Below, in pieces: positions 25,601-38,000 of a DNA stretch of 64,000 nt. How positions within the stretch are numbered: position 1 is the stretch's first letter; each line of letters starts with the position of its first letter. Both the position numbers and the translations under genes were made by a program. The notes beneath the pieces were generated by a model that made no database searches, was not told the origin of the DNA, and was given only the letters and a program-made list of their open reading frames with translations. Source of the DNA: Erythrocercus mccallii (lineage: Eukaryota; Chordata; Aves; Passeriformes; Dicruridae); contig VZRG01001533.1 in assembly GCA_013397435.1 (NCBI GenBank), forward strand, positions 25,798 to 89,797, given 5' to 3'.

Positions 25601-28600
25601 CTCCTCAGGTTCAAGATGATCCATCACTTGTTTGAATGATTATTTTTTCCTGAAAGGAGAATGGAAATAATCCATGGTTGCCCCATCAGGGATTTTGTCC
25701 TCAGCCTCCTTTGCTGAGTGTGTATTTTAGAGGAGAATTTCAGTGGGCTAAAATTGCGGTACTTTTTTCCATATATTTTAAGCTCTGGTATCTTTTGTAG
25801 GATCTTCTGATGGTCTGTCCTTCCTCATGTGGGCCTGAGCATGTCCTGATGCCCAACCCTACAGCCAGGAAGGGACCCTCAAACCATGGACAAAATGGTT
25901 CACCCTCATGCCTTGGACAAAACTTTGTTTCTTGACTTGACCGGAGGAGTGAGTGAGCCAAATCTGACTCTGTGCAGGGCCTTGTGCCTCCAAACCTCAG
26001 GAATAACAGAGAGAAAATAAAACCGAGTCCTGCAGCCACTGCTCTGCTGCCTAAAGGATCTCAGGAAATCCTTGATCCAAATCAAATGAGTCTTGGTTTC
26101 TGTAAAAGCTCCATGGTCAGAACCTGCTCAACATTTTACCCAAACCTTCTCTTTAGTAGGTGAGACAGCAGAAGACATTCCCAGTGCTCTTATATCCACT
26201 TGCTATATCCCATTTGTCATGCAACAGGCAACACAGAGGCAATTCCTGCTCAAACAGCACACCTTGCTCACTGATGGATGCTCTGCTCCAGGCCAGGATA
26301 AAAACAGCTGGTGGAAGCTTCCATGGAAGCTGGTTAAGCTTTCCCACATTTAGCAAGGTGACATAAGAGGAAAATTTTGCTCAAGAGCCAGCTTCCAAAA
26401 CAAAAGGGATATTTATAGAAATGAACAGTCCTGAAATGTGGAAAGGAGCAGGTAGCCCAGCAGTGAGCATGAAGCTCCTCCACAGAGATGGAAGAGACAC
26501 AGGAGGATTCTCAGAAAAGCAAAGCTGATGCTCCAGAAGGAATGAAAACCTGAGTTGGCATTAGGAAATCATTGCAATATGACCACAGTAACAAACCAAG
26601 CAGATGTGACTAGGAAAGGCTTCCATGACCAAAACCAAAGGCATCCCATTAGCACCAGTGGAAACAATTGTGGGAGTAAGAGGAGAAAACCTGAGCTCCC
26701 TTCAAAGAGGTGAAGAAGAAATGCTGAAGACTTCCCCAGTTCATCAAACCACCAGCAGCCCTCTCAGCATCTCAGGACATCATTAATGCTGCTTCAGACA
26801 TGAAGTTCATCCAGCACCTGCAGCTCTGGAGGGCAGAGAGGATCCACCAGGAACCTCGTTAACATTAATCAGTGTGGCCCAATCAGATCCAGCAGTGATT
26901 CCACGACCTGGTCCTTCCCAGAGCACTTTTCACTGCAGATGAGAGAAAAGCCAGGCTGTCTCTTCCATTTACTGGACAGATTCTTTGCCACTCAGTTAAA
27001 AGGAGACCTTTTTGACTTCAGGGCAGGGATTGAAGACAATAACCACAAGGTACAAAATCCAACCCTATTTCTGAAGCAAATAAAGAACAAATAAGGCCAG
27101 GAATTCCATGGGATTTCTGAGCAGAAACGAAACAGCTGCATCTCTCCCTTCTGCCTAATGCAAGATGATAAATGAACAGATTGAAAGGATTGTGTATTTC
27201 ATGTCAAAATTTGGGGATTAAAATAGACAAAGATTGGACTACCATAATGGACCCTCAATCAAATTATAGCGGTTGAACAATACATTGTGCTTTTTGGTAT
27301 CTCAAGCTCCTCTCGAACTTCAGAAAGTCTCATTATCTCAAAATAAAACTTTTGAAAAGCTCAGTAGAATGACAAAATGCCCAAATTCAAACACACACTT
27401 TGGAAGCATACTTTTCATATAGGTATTTTTCTCATTGTTAAATTTTTTCTTTTTCCAATTCAACTCCAACCTGTAATTCCATCTGCTATACAACTTCATG
27501 AACACATCTGTATTTCATTCCAGATAGACAAAATACTACACGATAAAAATAGAAATAGGTGGGAACAGGCAACAAAAATAATCAAACCAAACCAAAGAAC
27601 AAGCCAGATTTGTACAGACACCAGATCAGAATGAGGAAAAAAAAATGCTGTTTGTACTGAACAATTGTGCCAGTTTTAGGGAGAAGACTATGCAGAAGGG
27701 GTCATGTGAAACCCAGTCTAAATCTGTGTTTTGCAGTCCTGTCTTGTGCTTTAAGTGAAACCCAACAGCATTTTCTCCACAGAGATTTATTCATCTTTGG
27801 GTTTCATTTCCTGCTTCTTTCTTTATTTCTTTTTCCTTTCTATTTTTTTTTAGTTTTAAATTTTTTTTTTATTTCCTAATGGAACAGCTGGATTTATGTT
27901 CAGTAATAATTCTTCTCCTTGCTCTTAAAAAATATATGCCATACTTCATTCGTGTCCAATTCTTTCTGGTCACTAATTTTTTGTTTACTTTGACAAAGCA
28001 GTGGTGGAAAATGTTACATTCCCCACAGCCTGGTGAAAAGGGAGAGTGTTCCCATCATTTTACTCCCTGTAAAGTGTGATCCCTGTAAATATTTCCTAAC
28101 CAAGCTAAGGATCCCAGTATTTGGGGCTTGGTACCTTTTTTTTTTTTCTTCTTCCTGCCTATGGGAGCAGTGGGGGCATTGAAAAGGATTTCTCTGGACA
28201 GGTGTGGGCTTTGTGTCCTCCCATTTCTGGCAGGAGGATCAAGCTGTGAGGCTCCTGGAAAGGCTTTCCTGGGAATAAACAATTGAGAGATCTGGTCCAC
28301 CTCCACAACCCTCTCTAATTCTCCTCGCCACACTGCAGGACTCAGCCAGGATTTCGGTGCCAGATGTTGGTCATTGTGGTGTTCCTGGCTCATCACAGGG
28401 TCCAAGGACATTTTCTACCAGATGAGCACGGGGCAAAATCTTCCTCACTTTGCCAGGAGCTCCCACATTCCTCACCCCTTCCGTTGCTGGAGCACAAGGA
28501 ACCATGGGGCTCAGAATGACGCACGTGACCAAAAAATGGGGGCTTTTCACTTGCCAGGATATTTGTGCTCTGACCATGGGAATTTGGCTGTAACCCATCA

Positions 28601-29200
28601 GGGTGAGGTATCCAAGGTGAGCCTCAAATCCTCAATTCCAGCCATACTGAAGGAGATGCATCCCATGTGCCTTAGCCAAGTGATTTGGTGATTTTTTGGT
28701 GATTTGTCCGGGGGAACTCTTTGCCTCTCTCCACTCCCACAGGAAGGACCTGGATTAGTGACTCTGGGTCAGTGGCTGCCGTTAAATGGACAAGTCTTTC
28801 ATGAATGTGGTCCCGTGGCTCAGGGAAGTCCCACATTCCAATTATTTCAAAGAATGGACTCCCTCTTCACCCAAATGGAAAGAGAAGAACATATTTTTCT
28901 TCCATCAGTCCTAAGAGCCCCTCTTTGTCTGCTCCCTCTCTGCCTCCTGCCAAATTCAGTGTTGAGATCAGACAAAACAAAATTGAAAGATCAGGACTGC
29001 AAATAATTTTCTTTCAATTTTGCTATTTGATTCCAGTTACAAACAGGCTGTGTTTGGGGAAAAGAAAAAAGGTAAATTCATGTTTGACAATTCTGGTGTC
29101 TATCTCACATCTCAATAACATCACTTCAATGGAAAAGGAACAGAAATAATAACCATTCACTCATGAACACAATATCGATTCCAGTGTACAGGAAAATAGG
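19633..29200. other. Intergenic, repeat-poor
   Basis: Almost 10 kb without a recognised gene, CR1 or SINE. A direct duplication of about 21 bases (GAAAATGAGGTTGTTTGGGAT-like unit, twice) lies at about 22418-22460. T- and A-runs occur at 22960, 24090, 27850 and 28136. Open frames are all under about 120 codons, overlap one another, and show no domain. Confidence 0.5.
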
Positions 29201-29301
29201 ATCCAGACAGGATTTTACAACTAAGAAGGAAACATTACAATAAAGATTATGACATTTTATGAATATTCGTGTTATAGCTTTGAGCTTTATTGCAAAGCAA
29301 A

Positions 29302-29335
29302 AAATATATATTTGTATATATATATATATATTTTT
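29302..29335. repeat. (TA)n-rich microsatellite
   Basis: Interrupted TA repeat (ATATATATTTGTATATATAT and onward). Confidence 0.85.
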
Positions 29336-32269
29336 ATCTACATATCACCTCTGACATTGTATACAACACTAAATCACAAGAAATCAAAGAAATCATAGTG
29401 AGGTAGATACAAAACAAAGGGATGTTGAAGAATCCAGCTGCTAAATTTGGCTTAACGCAACTGTCATTAACATCTGTATATCCACCACAGCAGTGAGCTT
29501 TGATTCACAGCTTGATCAATGGATCCTACTAACATTGATATTGATATTAGAGCCCATTTAGGAATGATGCCATTTGGGGAATGGGGAGGAAAATAAATCA
29601 GAAGCGTTTCCTACAAACCAGTCGTCTCTGAGGGAAAATTTTCCATTGATTTTTCATGACTTTTAATGTTGATAAAACAGCTCTGAGAAATAGCCTGTGA
29701 TCTAGGGGTACTAGTAGTGCCTGAGGGCAGAGAGGGAGGACTCTCCAGCAGGGGAATCTACTGGGTTTGAACATAAGCAAAAGCAAATTTTCCTTTTAGG
29801 TGGCTGAGAGGAAACAGCACACCCCAGGAATGCTGGAGGCTGCATCCACAAACGTGTGCTCGGGAATATCAGCTTGGACTTGTCAATGATGGCCAACCAA
29901 ACAAGGCTTCAGCAGAGGGGCAGCCCCTGGATGGATCCTGCTGCTCTTTTCAGGCAGCAGCAGATACGTGGCAAGAAAATTGGTACCACTGAAGTGACCG
30001 GCGCTGGTGGGACCGGTGCTGGCACCTGGTGGGGTCTGGCTGCTTGCTCTGCATTCCCACAGGGAGACTTGTTAAGGCACCTGGATGGCTGGGGCTCTGT
30101 GGGTAATTCTCAGCACAGTATCCCAGGTTGGATTTGGGATAGCCTTGGGCTTTTAAATTTAGTCTGTCAACCCAGGACAACGTGTACATGATGCTTCCTT
30201 CCGTGGGTGGAAGGATGGATATGAGAAGATGCGGGTTTAATGTTAGCCAGGGGGAACCAGGCTGGACCCAGGAAAACATTTCCAATGTGTTTCCATCACA
30301 GGGATAGTTGGGAAAAGTTCTCTAGGCCACTGGACCACCTTCATCCATGAGGTGACTTGCAGCAAAGGATGGATATGGCACACTCCTATCACCCAGGAGC
30401 CATGAATTATCGGTGGCGGAAGGAGCTCTCAGTGCTTTATGTCCAACACAGACAAAAGCAAAAGGGATTTTCCAGACTAGGAAGCCCCTTTGGTGCTGCT
30501 CAAAGATCTCCTAATCTTCTTGCAAAGGTAGGAAGTTACACCCTGGAAGAAGCGTGATTCCCCAGAGCTCCTGCAAACAGTGGCAATGGGAGCTTTATTC
30601 TCCTATCATTTACAATGTCATGGCTGGATTAAAGAAAATGAGGAGAATTGACCAGAACAAATTGAGAAAGAGCAGGAGAAGAAGCCAGCGTGAGTGTTAC
30701 CAGCTCACTGTGTGAATTGAACAAGTCACTGTTGGAGAATGACCTTATCCTTTAGGAAAACACACAGAAGGTTATTGCTTGTGCATTCATTTCCAAGAGA
30801 TTTTTTTTGGAACCCCTACAGCAACTGGAAGATGGTCACAGAAAGTGTGTAGCACTTAAGAAAATCAAATTCTCCCATTTCTTGAGCGTGTCTCACACTG
30901 AAGTGCAGCCTGGTACCTTTAGTCCTGCGAGGGGAATGCCTGATGTGGATGTGCCACTTTGGCAGGGGCTGCAGAGCCAAATTCCTGCCTCCAGAGCTAT
31001 GTTAAAGGAGATAATTTTGAATGCTCATTAGCAGAGCACGAAATTCTCATGAGAAGCCATGGTGCAGAGTGTCTTGGAAGCGTGGCAAATCCTGTCCACT
31101 TTAGATGGGATTCAGCTCACCTAAACATAACCAAATAAAGGCCACACAACAGATCTGAAATCAACTGGGATGAATCCCTGCCTGGCAGTCTCCCTTGAGT
31201 ATGGAATGGACCTTGATAACTCATGAGACACCCAGATCTTCTGGCTAAATTGGAGGATTGGATCCCTTTCACATAAAGCCAAGGAACTTTGGACAAACCT
31301 CCTTAGCCGGGGGAATCTGTCAAAAAATGCACCCTTGTCTTAGGCTCTAGAAGCTGGAAGTGGCTTTCTTTATACTTGTGCACAAAGTGAATGTCTCCTG
31401 TTCTTTCCCAAAGACTTTGCTAAAGATTTGGGGTTTCATGTCACCAAAAAAGCCATTTGGAACTGAAACATGGGCGTTCTTTTATTGAGACTCTAAAGGG
31501 TGCCTTGCTTTGCTTTGAAGGGGCTGGGTAGCACAAAAAGGAATAATGTATTGCCAAGCATCTTCCATCCATTTCTTTTCCCTAACAGATTTTCTTGGTG
31601 AGTCATGGACCAAGCAGCTTTTGCAAGTTACTTCCTTTAATAACTGGAGTGTATGAACTTAAAAGATTCTAGCTGCAGGATTACAGATTGTGTCAAACTT
31701 GCCTTCTAGGTTCCTCTGCTCACTGAATTTAGCAATTAGTAAAGTATCCTGATTTTTTTCCTGAAAACTTTAGCAGAAACTGGGGGAGAGGATGACTCCA
31801 CTTGGCCTCTCAGCAGTGCATTTTCAGGGGTGGAAATTCTAATTCAAAGTGAGCCGGGGGAAAAAATACTGTCTTCGAAAAAGACTTATCAATCATGAAA
31901 TTAATCATTAATAATTATTAACACAGACTGCAGATGCCAGCTTTTCCACTACAGTTGTTTTCAGGTAAATGTGGCTGTCACTTGAGCAGGAAGATCACAC
32001 CAAATTCTTAGTGAGGATCCAAATGCAAAAAGATTGGCTAGAAGAAGCACCCTTGACACCACAGAATGATGTGGACACTTGTGCTCCCACTGATACATGC
32101 AAGAGATGCCACAAATCCATTCCCTTCATCCTCCCCACTTCCACCAGCTTCAGAAAGGGCCCTTTCTGTATCCACAGCTGTTCCTTGGTCACTTGGAAGA
32201 GCTTCACTAAGTTAGGTGTCCAATGAGTGGGAAATGGGATTTTATTTGTCCCACCACAAGAAATTCAAG
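29336..32269. other. Intergenic, nothing recognised
   Basis: Non-coding sequence with no transposon or RNA gene recognised. The sequence looks unique and moderately AT-rich. Confidence 0.5.
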
Positions 32270-32332
32270 GTCACAGAATCATTGAACCACAGAATATCTC
32301 AAGTTGAAAGGCATCCGTAAGGACCCAGACCA
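32270..32332 (-). mobile_element. CR1 LINE 3' end remnant
   Basis: The plus strand shows TCACAGAATCATTGAACCAC then agaatatctcaagttgaaagg, the terminal octamers and start of an antisense CR1 tail. Only about 60 bases remain recognisable. Confidence 0.6.
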
Positions 32333-32589
32333 TGGGGTCTGTGTGCAGTATATAGGATAAGAGGGAGCTGACAGCAGCAATCCAGGATTTCGCCTTCAGC
32401 CAAGCTGTGGCTGAGGAGAATCCGATAAAGGGATTTGAAGAGTGTCACCATGGTGAGCCATGGATGGGGAAGCCTTGACTGGAAGGAAGGAGAAGCACAG
32501 CCAGAAGATAAAAACGAGGTGATGAGGGTCAAAGGAAGGATCAGTGAGCCTCCTGAACAGAAGAGAGCTGGAGGACAAGGGGCAGGTTG

Positions 32590-32880
32590 GTGAAGAACTC
32601 ACCGTAAACTGGCCCGAATCGCCTCCCGTCGGCACGGAGAGGGACCCGCCAAGGAGGACCACGAGTGCAAAGTGCTTAAAGGCTTGGCCAGCATTGGCAA
32701 ACCCCCGTGTGACAGGCACAGAGAGGTGGGAGCAGCGTGCTCGAGGCTGCAGGGGGGCCCGTGGTGGGCGGGGGACAGGGCAGCCACCCCTGGGGGCCGC
32801 GTGGCTCCCTGAGCTCACCACTGGACCACCCTGTTTCCTCACCAGCGCTCTCTCCGTGGCAAACCGGGGCGGGGAAAGAA
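32590..32880. promoter_or_regulatory. CpG-island-like patch
   Basis: By hand count there are about 19 CpGs in roughly 270 bases, with GC near 65 percent and a GC-box-like GGGGCGGGG at the right edge, in an otherwise AT-rich neighbourhood. It spans overlapping frames on both strands (32544-32924 plus, 32396-32947 minus) that show no recognisable protein. This is a possible promoter of an unannotated transcript or an enhancer. Confidence 0.35.
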
Positions 32881-33094
32881 AAGGGATAAAGACTGAATCC
32901 CTCCCCACCCAGGAATATGGATAACAGGTCAATTTTCTACCTTGCAACTAAGGACAGGGGGAATTTTACCCAGTAGAGCCAGGCTATTTATTACAGCTTA
33001 AAGAACTATGAGACTTCTATTTGGATGGTGTAGATGGGTACGATCCTGGGTTTGGATGTGTGTCTATATTATACACACCCTCACGTGGACATAG

Positions 33095-33161
33095 GCTATT
33101 ATATATTTCTATAATATATAATATAGTATATAATACACACACACACACACGCACACACACG
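33095..33161. repeat. (TA)n followed by (CA)n microsatellite
   Basis: An AT-rich stretch with TATA units runs directly into CA repeats (about 33134-33161, one interruption). Confidence 0.85.
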
Positions 33162-33189
33162 TGAGATACTCAAACACCTGAAATTCCTC

Positions 33190-35480
33190 TTAAGTTATGG
33201 AATCAAAAGGCTCTCCTTTGGGGCTCGGGGGGACACTCACTACATTTTCTATATAGACAACTTTGTACATACAAGTCGTAAAGTGCGTTAAAAAGCGCGT
33301 AAAATTTTCTATGTAGAAAACTATGTACATATAGCACACACATGTACTAAAACACTTGGAGTTAAGCCAAATTTCACCTTCATCTTCACATCCCCAATAC
33401 CTACGATACAAAACCAGAATTAAAAGAAAAATACAAACAAACAAAAAAAATTAAGGAACCAAATTAAAAAAAAAAAAATTCTAAAACCCAAGAGAGAGAA
33501 ATGAATCAAGGAAGAAAACCAAACCCAAAAAACAGTCAACAGAAGCCTGGCACATGTAGAAAACATCAATTCACTTAGAGAACATAAAGAGGGTCATGTC
33601 CGAACCTCCTTTTTCTTTAAAACAAAACCAAACCCCTTTTGTTTGTCTGTTTGTTAGCTCTTATTGTTTGAGAAAAGTCACAGTAGCACTCTCACCTTGA
33701 ACCAGAGTTTGGAACTTTTTGTGTTTCTTTGTACAAAAGAAAAAACGGTTTAGGCTATGGAAAATAGTTGGGAAATTTGAGGTTGGAGAGAGGAGATAGA
33801 GAGAGAAACTGGAAGATTGCATAGTTGTGAACAGTGGCTTCTCATCAAGGTGAAAAAGTGCATCATCTGATAAAATAGCATTTGATTATTATTCTCTTTT
33901 GTTCGGTTCCATACTTTTTTTTTTCCTCAGTCAACTGTACATGTCACACATGAAAAGGTATTTACAGCACACACACATGCTAACATTAAACGTCTGACAC
34001 TGAAACAGCCATTCTTTAAAGGTTCCATCAGAGTTTGTTCCATGCAAATTTGTATTCTTTTTAAATACATTTTTTGCTACATCCTAAGACCACAGACTTG
34101 TCTAAGCCCATCTCATGTAATTTTGATCATTAGCAACACAAAAAGGGGAAAAGCACCAGAATGGCTCGGTTTGATCACCAAACCTCTGCTTTGACTTCTT
34201 TCTCTTTTAAATTTTCATTCCTTCATCACTGCTGGTTGTTTGCTTTTTTAAATTTTTTTCTTTGTTGTCATTTGTTTACATTAATTTTCCAGAGATGGGA
34301 AAAAACAATTGACTTTTTCAATTTTTTAAAAAGTATTCTTGAGGTAAGAGTTATGCTCAGAACCTGGGGCAGGCAGCAAAGCTTTCAAAAGCATTTGAGA
34401 AATGAGGTGTGAGGCCAAACACTCCCACCAACATCATAAACTAATGATGAAACAAAACAAAACAAATAAAATTGAGATGAATATTCCAGGTTTCTGTCCC
34501 AGCTAAACCTCCCACCCTCTTTTCAACCCCATGTCCTTTTCCAAAAATCACAAATGGAATGAAAAGGAAATAAAAGAAACTTGGCACATTCCCTCCTGCA
34601 CCAGCCAAATGAAAAAAGACAGGTGTTGTACATTAAAAAAGATACTTCAAAAGCTTTTCATGCTTGCTGCCTGTCTCAAGTGCATTTTAATATTTGTCTG
34701 ATCATTTACATTTATATAGGAAAGTCATATTTGTTACAGTTTATACAGAATCACTTCATTTTTGTCCTTTTTTAACCTTTTCACTTTTTTTTTTTTGTCT
34801 TTTGGATAATGAGTTGGTGATAACAATCTACAGTAAGGCTGCACAGGAAGAATACTGTGTGTTTTATTTTTTTTTATCTCTAAGAACCAAAGTATATAAA
34901 ATGAGGTTTGATTCTAGCACCTTTTACAGTATTATTGGTGTTGTTCCCTTTAGGAAAAAGATGACTTCACATCTGTTCTATCATCTCTCTCTCTAGTTTC
35001 AGCAATACTTCAAAGGTAACAATAAAGGGGATGATTGACCCAACCCAGCAGTCCTTTGACAAAAAAACCTCTCCCTCCTGAAGTCAGGCAGAACTGCTCG
35101 TGAGAGCAAAGCCTTTGCCAGCTTCCCTCCTGCCTGCCAGTGAAGGCTGGAGCAGCACGGAAAACCGAGCATCCAAAGAGGAAAAAAACAACCACACCAG
35201 GATGCTGGGGCAGCTGAGGTGGAGAGGCTGGACAGCAGATGGTTTTGCTCGGGGTGGGGGGAATAACACCACTCGCCAAAAGGTGCAGAGCAAAGGCAAG
35301 GATGCTGCCCTGGGATGCTCCCCTGGGATGCTGCCCCACCGACCCCATCATCCTCCTTCCACGGCAAGGGGAGACCTCCCCATCCCGTGTTAGGAGGAAG
35401 ATGTGGCCTGGCAGCATCCGCTGGAGAGATTTGGAGAAATTTTCAGAAATTTCTATGATGTGAAACAGCATCTTTTACTG
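33190..35480 (-). other. 3'-UTR-like non-coding block
   Basis: On minus this is transposon-free, T-rich sequence with A-runs, a Pumilio-type TGTAAATA near 33958-33965, and AATAAA at 34863-34868 and at 32987-32992 just beyond the block. The upstream end (about 35000-35400) is more GC-rich, and a minus-strand frame of 153 codons there lacks recognisable homology. No coding exon was found. Confidence 0.3.
35302..35338. repeat. Short tandem repeat, 13-base unit
   Basis: Three near-identical copies of a CTGGGATGCTGCC-type unit in tandem. Confidence 0.7.
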
Positions 35481-35669
35481 AGAGTGTTTCTGGGAGTTGG
35501 GAGGGGAGAAGGAAGCTGGGAAAAAAAAAAAAAACCAAACCCAAACATGGGAAAGAGAAGCTCCTTGCCAAGGTTGTAATGTTTTACAGGATGTTGAGCT
35601 GTTGGTTTGACTTGAGCAGTGTTAATCCTGCAGAGGAATGGTCCATTCCCCAGACATCAGAACCTCAAT

Positions 35670-35722
35670 TATATATATATAATTATAACTATAGCAATAT
35701 ATCTATCTATCTATATTTATAT
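35670..35722. repeat. AT-rich simple repeat with (TATC)n
   Basis: TATATATATAATTATAACTA, then a short ATCT-repeat run. Confidence 0.75.
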
Positions 35723-36066
35723 AAGTATACATTAAAGTCTGTTACTGCACTGGCACCTAATACAGAGGAAAAGTACTGGCGTTGCTGCTGGATGCAAGTG
35801 GTTGCCTTGACTGAAGTCCTGTGAAGGGTGAGCACCACAAGGAAAGGCACCACGAGGCTTTGAGAGTTGAAATTTTGCTGCCCTAACATAGCCATCATCA
35901 ACAAAAATAAAGAGCTTGATGGAGTTAATGAGGGCAGGTGGGGCCAGGCCGAATTCTGGCCTTGCTGATGACAGAAAAAACCAGTTTTCCCAGAAAAAAA
36001 TACTGGGGTTTATGCAGGGTGGCTGATGGTGAAATTGAGACCAGAGTTTGGTCTTTTAAGGGGCAC

Positions 36067-36946
36067 NNNNNNNNNNNNNNNNNNNNNNNNNNNNNNNNNN
36101 NNNNNNNNNNNNNNNNNNNNNNNNNNNNNNNNNNNNNNNNNNNNNNNNNNNNNNNNNNNNNNNNNNNNNNNNNNNNNNNNNNNNNNNNNNNNNNNNNNNN
36201 NNNNNNNNNNNNNNNNNNNNNNNNNNNNNNNNNNNNNNNNNNNNNNNNNNNNNNNNNNNNNNNNNNNNNNNNNNNNNNNNNNNNNNNNNNNNNNNNNNNN
36301 NNNNNNNNNNNNNNNNNNNNNNNNNNNNNNNNNNNNNNNNNNNNNNNNNNNNNNNNNNNNNNNNNNNNNNNNNNNNNNNNNNNNNNNNNNNNNNNNNNNN
36401 NNNNNNNNNNNNNNNNNNNNNNNNNNNNNNNNNNNNNNNNNNNNNNNNNNNNNNNNNNNNNNNNNNNNNNNNNNNNNNNNNNNNNNNNNNNNNNNNNNNN
36501 NNNNNNNNNNNNNNNNNNNNNNNNNNNNNNNNNNNNNNNNNNNNNNNNNNNNNNNNNNNNNNNNNNNNNNNNNNNNNNNNNNNNNNNNNNNNNNNNNNNN
36601 NNNNNNNNNNNNNNNNNNNNNNNNNNNNNNNNNNNNNNNNNNNNNNNNNNNNNNNNNNNNNNNNNNNNNNNNNNNNNNNNNNNNNNNNNNNNNNNNNNNN
36701 NNNNNNNNNNNNNNNNNNNNNNNNNNNNNNNNNNNNNNNNNNNNNNNNNNNNNNNNNNNNNNNNNNNNNNNNNNNNNNNNNNNNNNNNNNNNNNNNNNNN
36801 NNNNNNNNNNNNNNNNNNNNNNNNNNNNNNNNNNNNNNNNNNNNNNNNNNNNNNNNNNNNNNNNNNNNNNNNNNNNNNNNNNNNNNNNNNNNNNNNNNNN
36901 NNNNNNNNNNNNNNNNNNNNNNNNNNNNNNNNNNNNNNNNNNNNNN
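36067..36946. other. Assembly gap (880 N)
   Basis: The sequence is unknown. The right flank is GC-rich (GGCAGGACTGCCCCCGGCCA); the left flank is ordinary. Long frames predicted across the Ns are artefacts. Confidence 1.
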
Positions 36947-37931
36947 GCTGGACAGAGAGGAGGGGCAGGACTGCCCCCGGCCACTTCTGGCCAGCTCAGA
37001 GCAGGGATTGGTGGCAGCCCCCTGCCACCCAAGCACCGTGTGTGTGGCTCGCTGGCAGAAGCCAGGAATGGTGTTGGGACATCGCTGTGGGAGACAAATG
37101 GAGTTGCCTGCGGCAGGACTTGACGTAGTTTTCCTCATTCATTCCTCATTTCATTCAGGTCGACTTTTGGGCATCTAATTTGGATCCCAGTCTTCCTAGA
37201 AATCCCAGGAAGGCTGACTCAGGTGCAGAAATGACCTAGGAAGGAGCCAGCCTCTCCCAGATGAACTGAAAATCCTTGTTCCTAGCTTGGATGGATGGGC
37301 ATCTTCACCTGCAAGTCACGCTGGGTTGGAACGGGACTGGAAGGACAACTTCAGATGAAGGACCTGGGTTCAGAATGGGCTGAGTTTGGTTTATAAGGCA
37401 AATTCAAGGCATGGGCATGACCGAGTTTCAAGCTTAGTTAACAAAAAATGTACTTTTTACTAGGAAAGCTTAGGCCACTATTCCTGCCTGATGCACCTGA
37501 TTGATAAGATCTGGGATGAGCAGAATTCTTGTTTGAAATTTTTTCAGCCAGACAGGATTTCGGGCAGGAGAATAAGACACAGGGATGCCTGTGGCATGAA
37601 CTCTTGGGAATGCACCTAAGGACCATGTGCTCTTTCCATCTCTGCTGTCAACAACTCCATGGCCCAACAGGACTGTGATAAATCCTTGCTTTCTCAGTTG
37701 ACTTCCCTGGATGCCTTCCACAGGGAGAGAGGGGCATTTCAGAGGATGGAGAAAAGGACTTCCCAAAATCTTATTGTGATATTTCAGAACAATCTGCCTG
37801 TTTGTGTCTGCTGAGCCAAATGGGGACGAAAGAAAGGTGACATGATGGATTTGTCCTGCTCTGCCCACCACCACCATGGTCCCACAACATTTTTCATGTT
37901 AAGGTCTGGAAGCACATCACCAACATTGTCT
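36947..37931. other. Intergenic, nothing recognised
   Basis: GC-rich for the first ~180 bases after the gap, then ordinary non-coding sequence. Confidence 0.5.
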
Positions 37932-38000
37932 AAATAATCCTCCCATCACCCCTGTGAGGGAATCTTTATCCCTCCCAGTTTGCAGATGAAACGTGGAGAA
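37932..38000 (-). mobile_element. MIR-like SINE fragment
   Basis: The plus strand reads TAATCCTCCCATCACCCCTG, then tgaggga, then cagtttgcagatgaaac. This follows the order of antisense MIR landmarks (taatcctcacaac, tgaggtagg, ttacagatgagg). It is short and diverged. Confidence 0.45.

Noticed and set aside
32396..32947. 183-codon minus and 126-codon plus frames
   Set aside because: GC-rich DNA has few stop codons; both strands are open at once and neither protein is recognisable. Kept only as a CpG patch.
35938..37138. Four frames of 340-396 codons
   Set aside because: All pass through the 880 N assembly gap and are artefacts.
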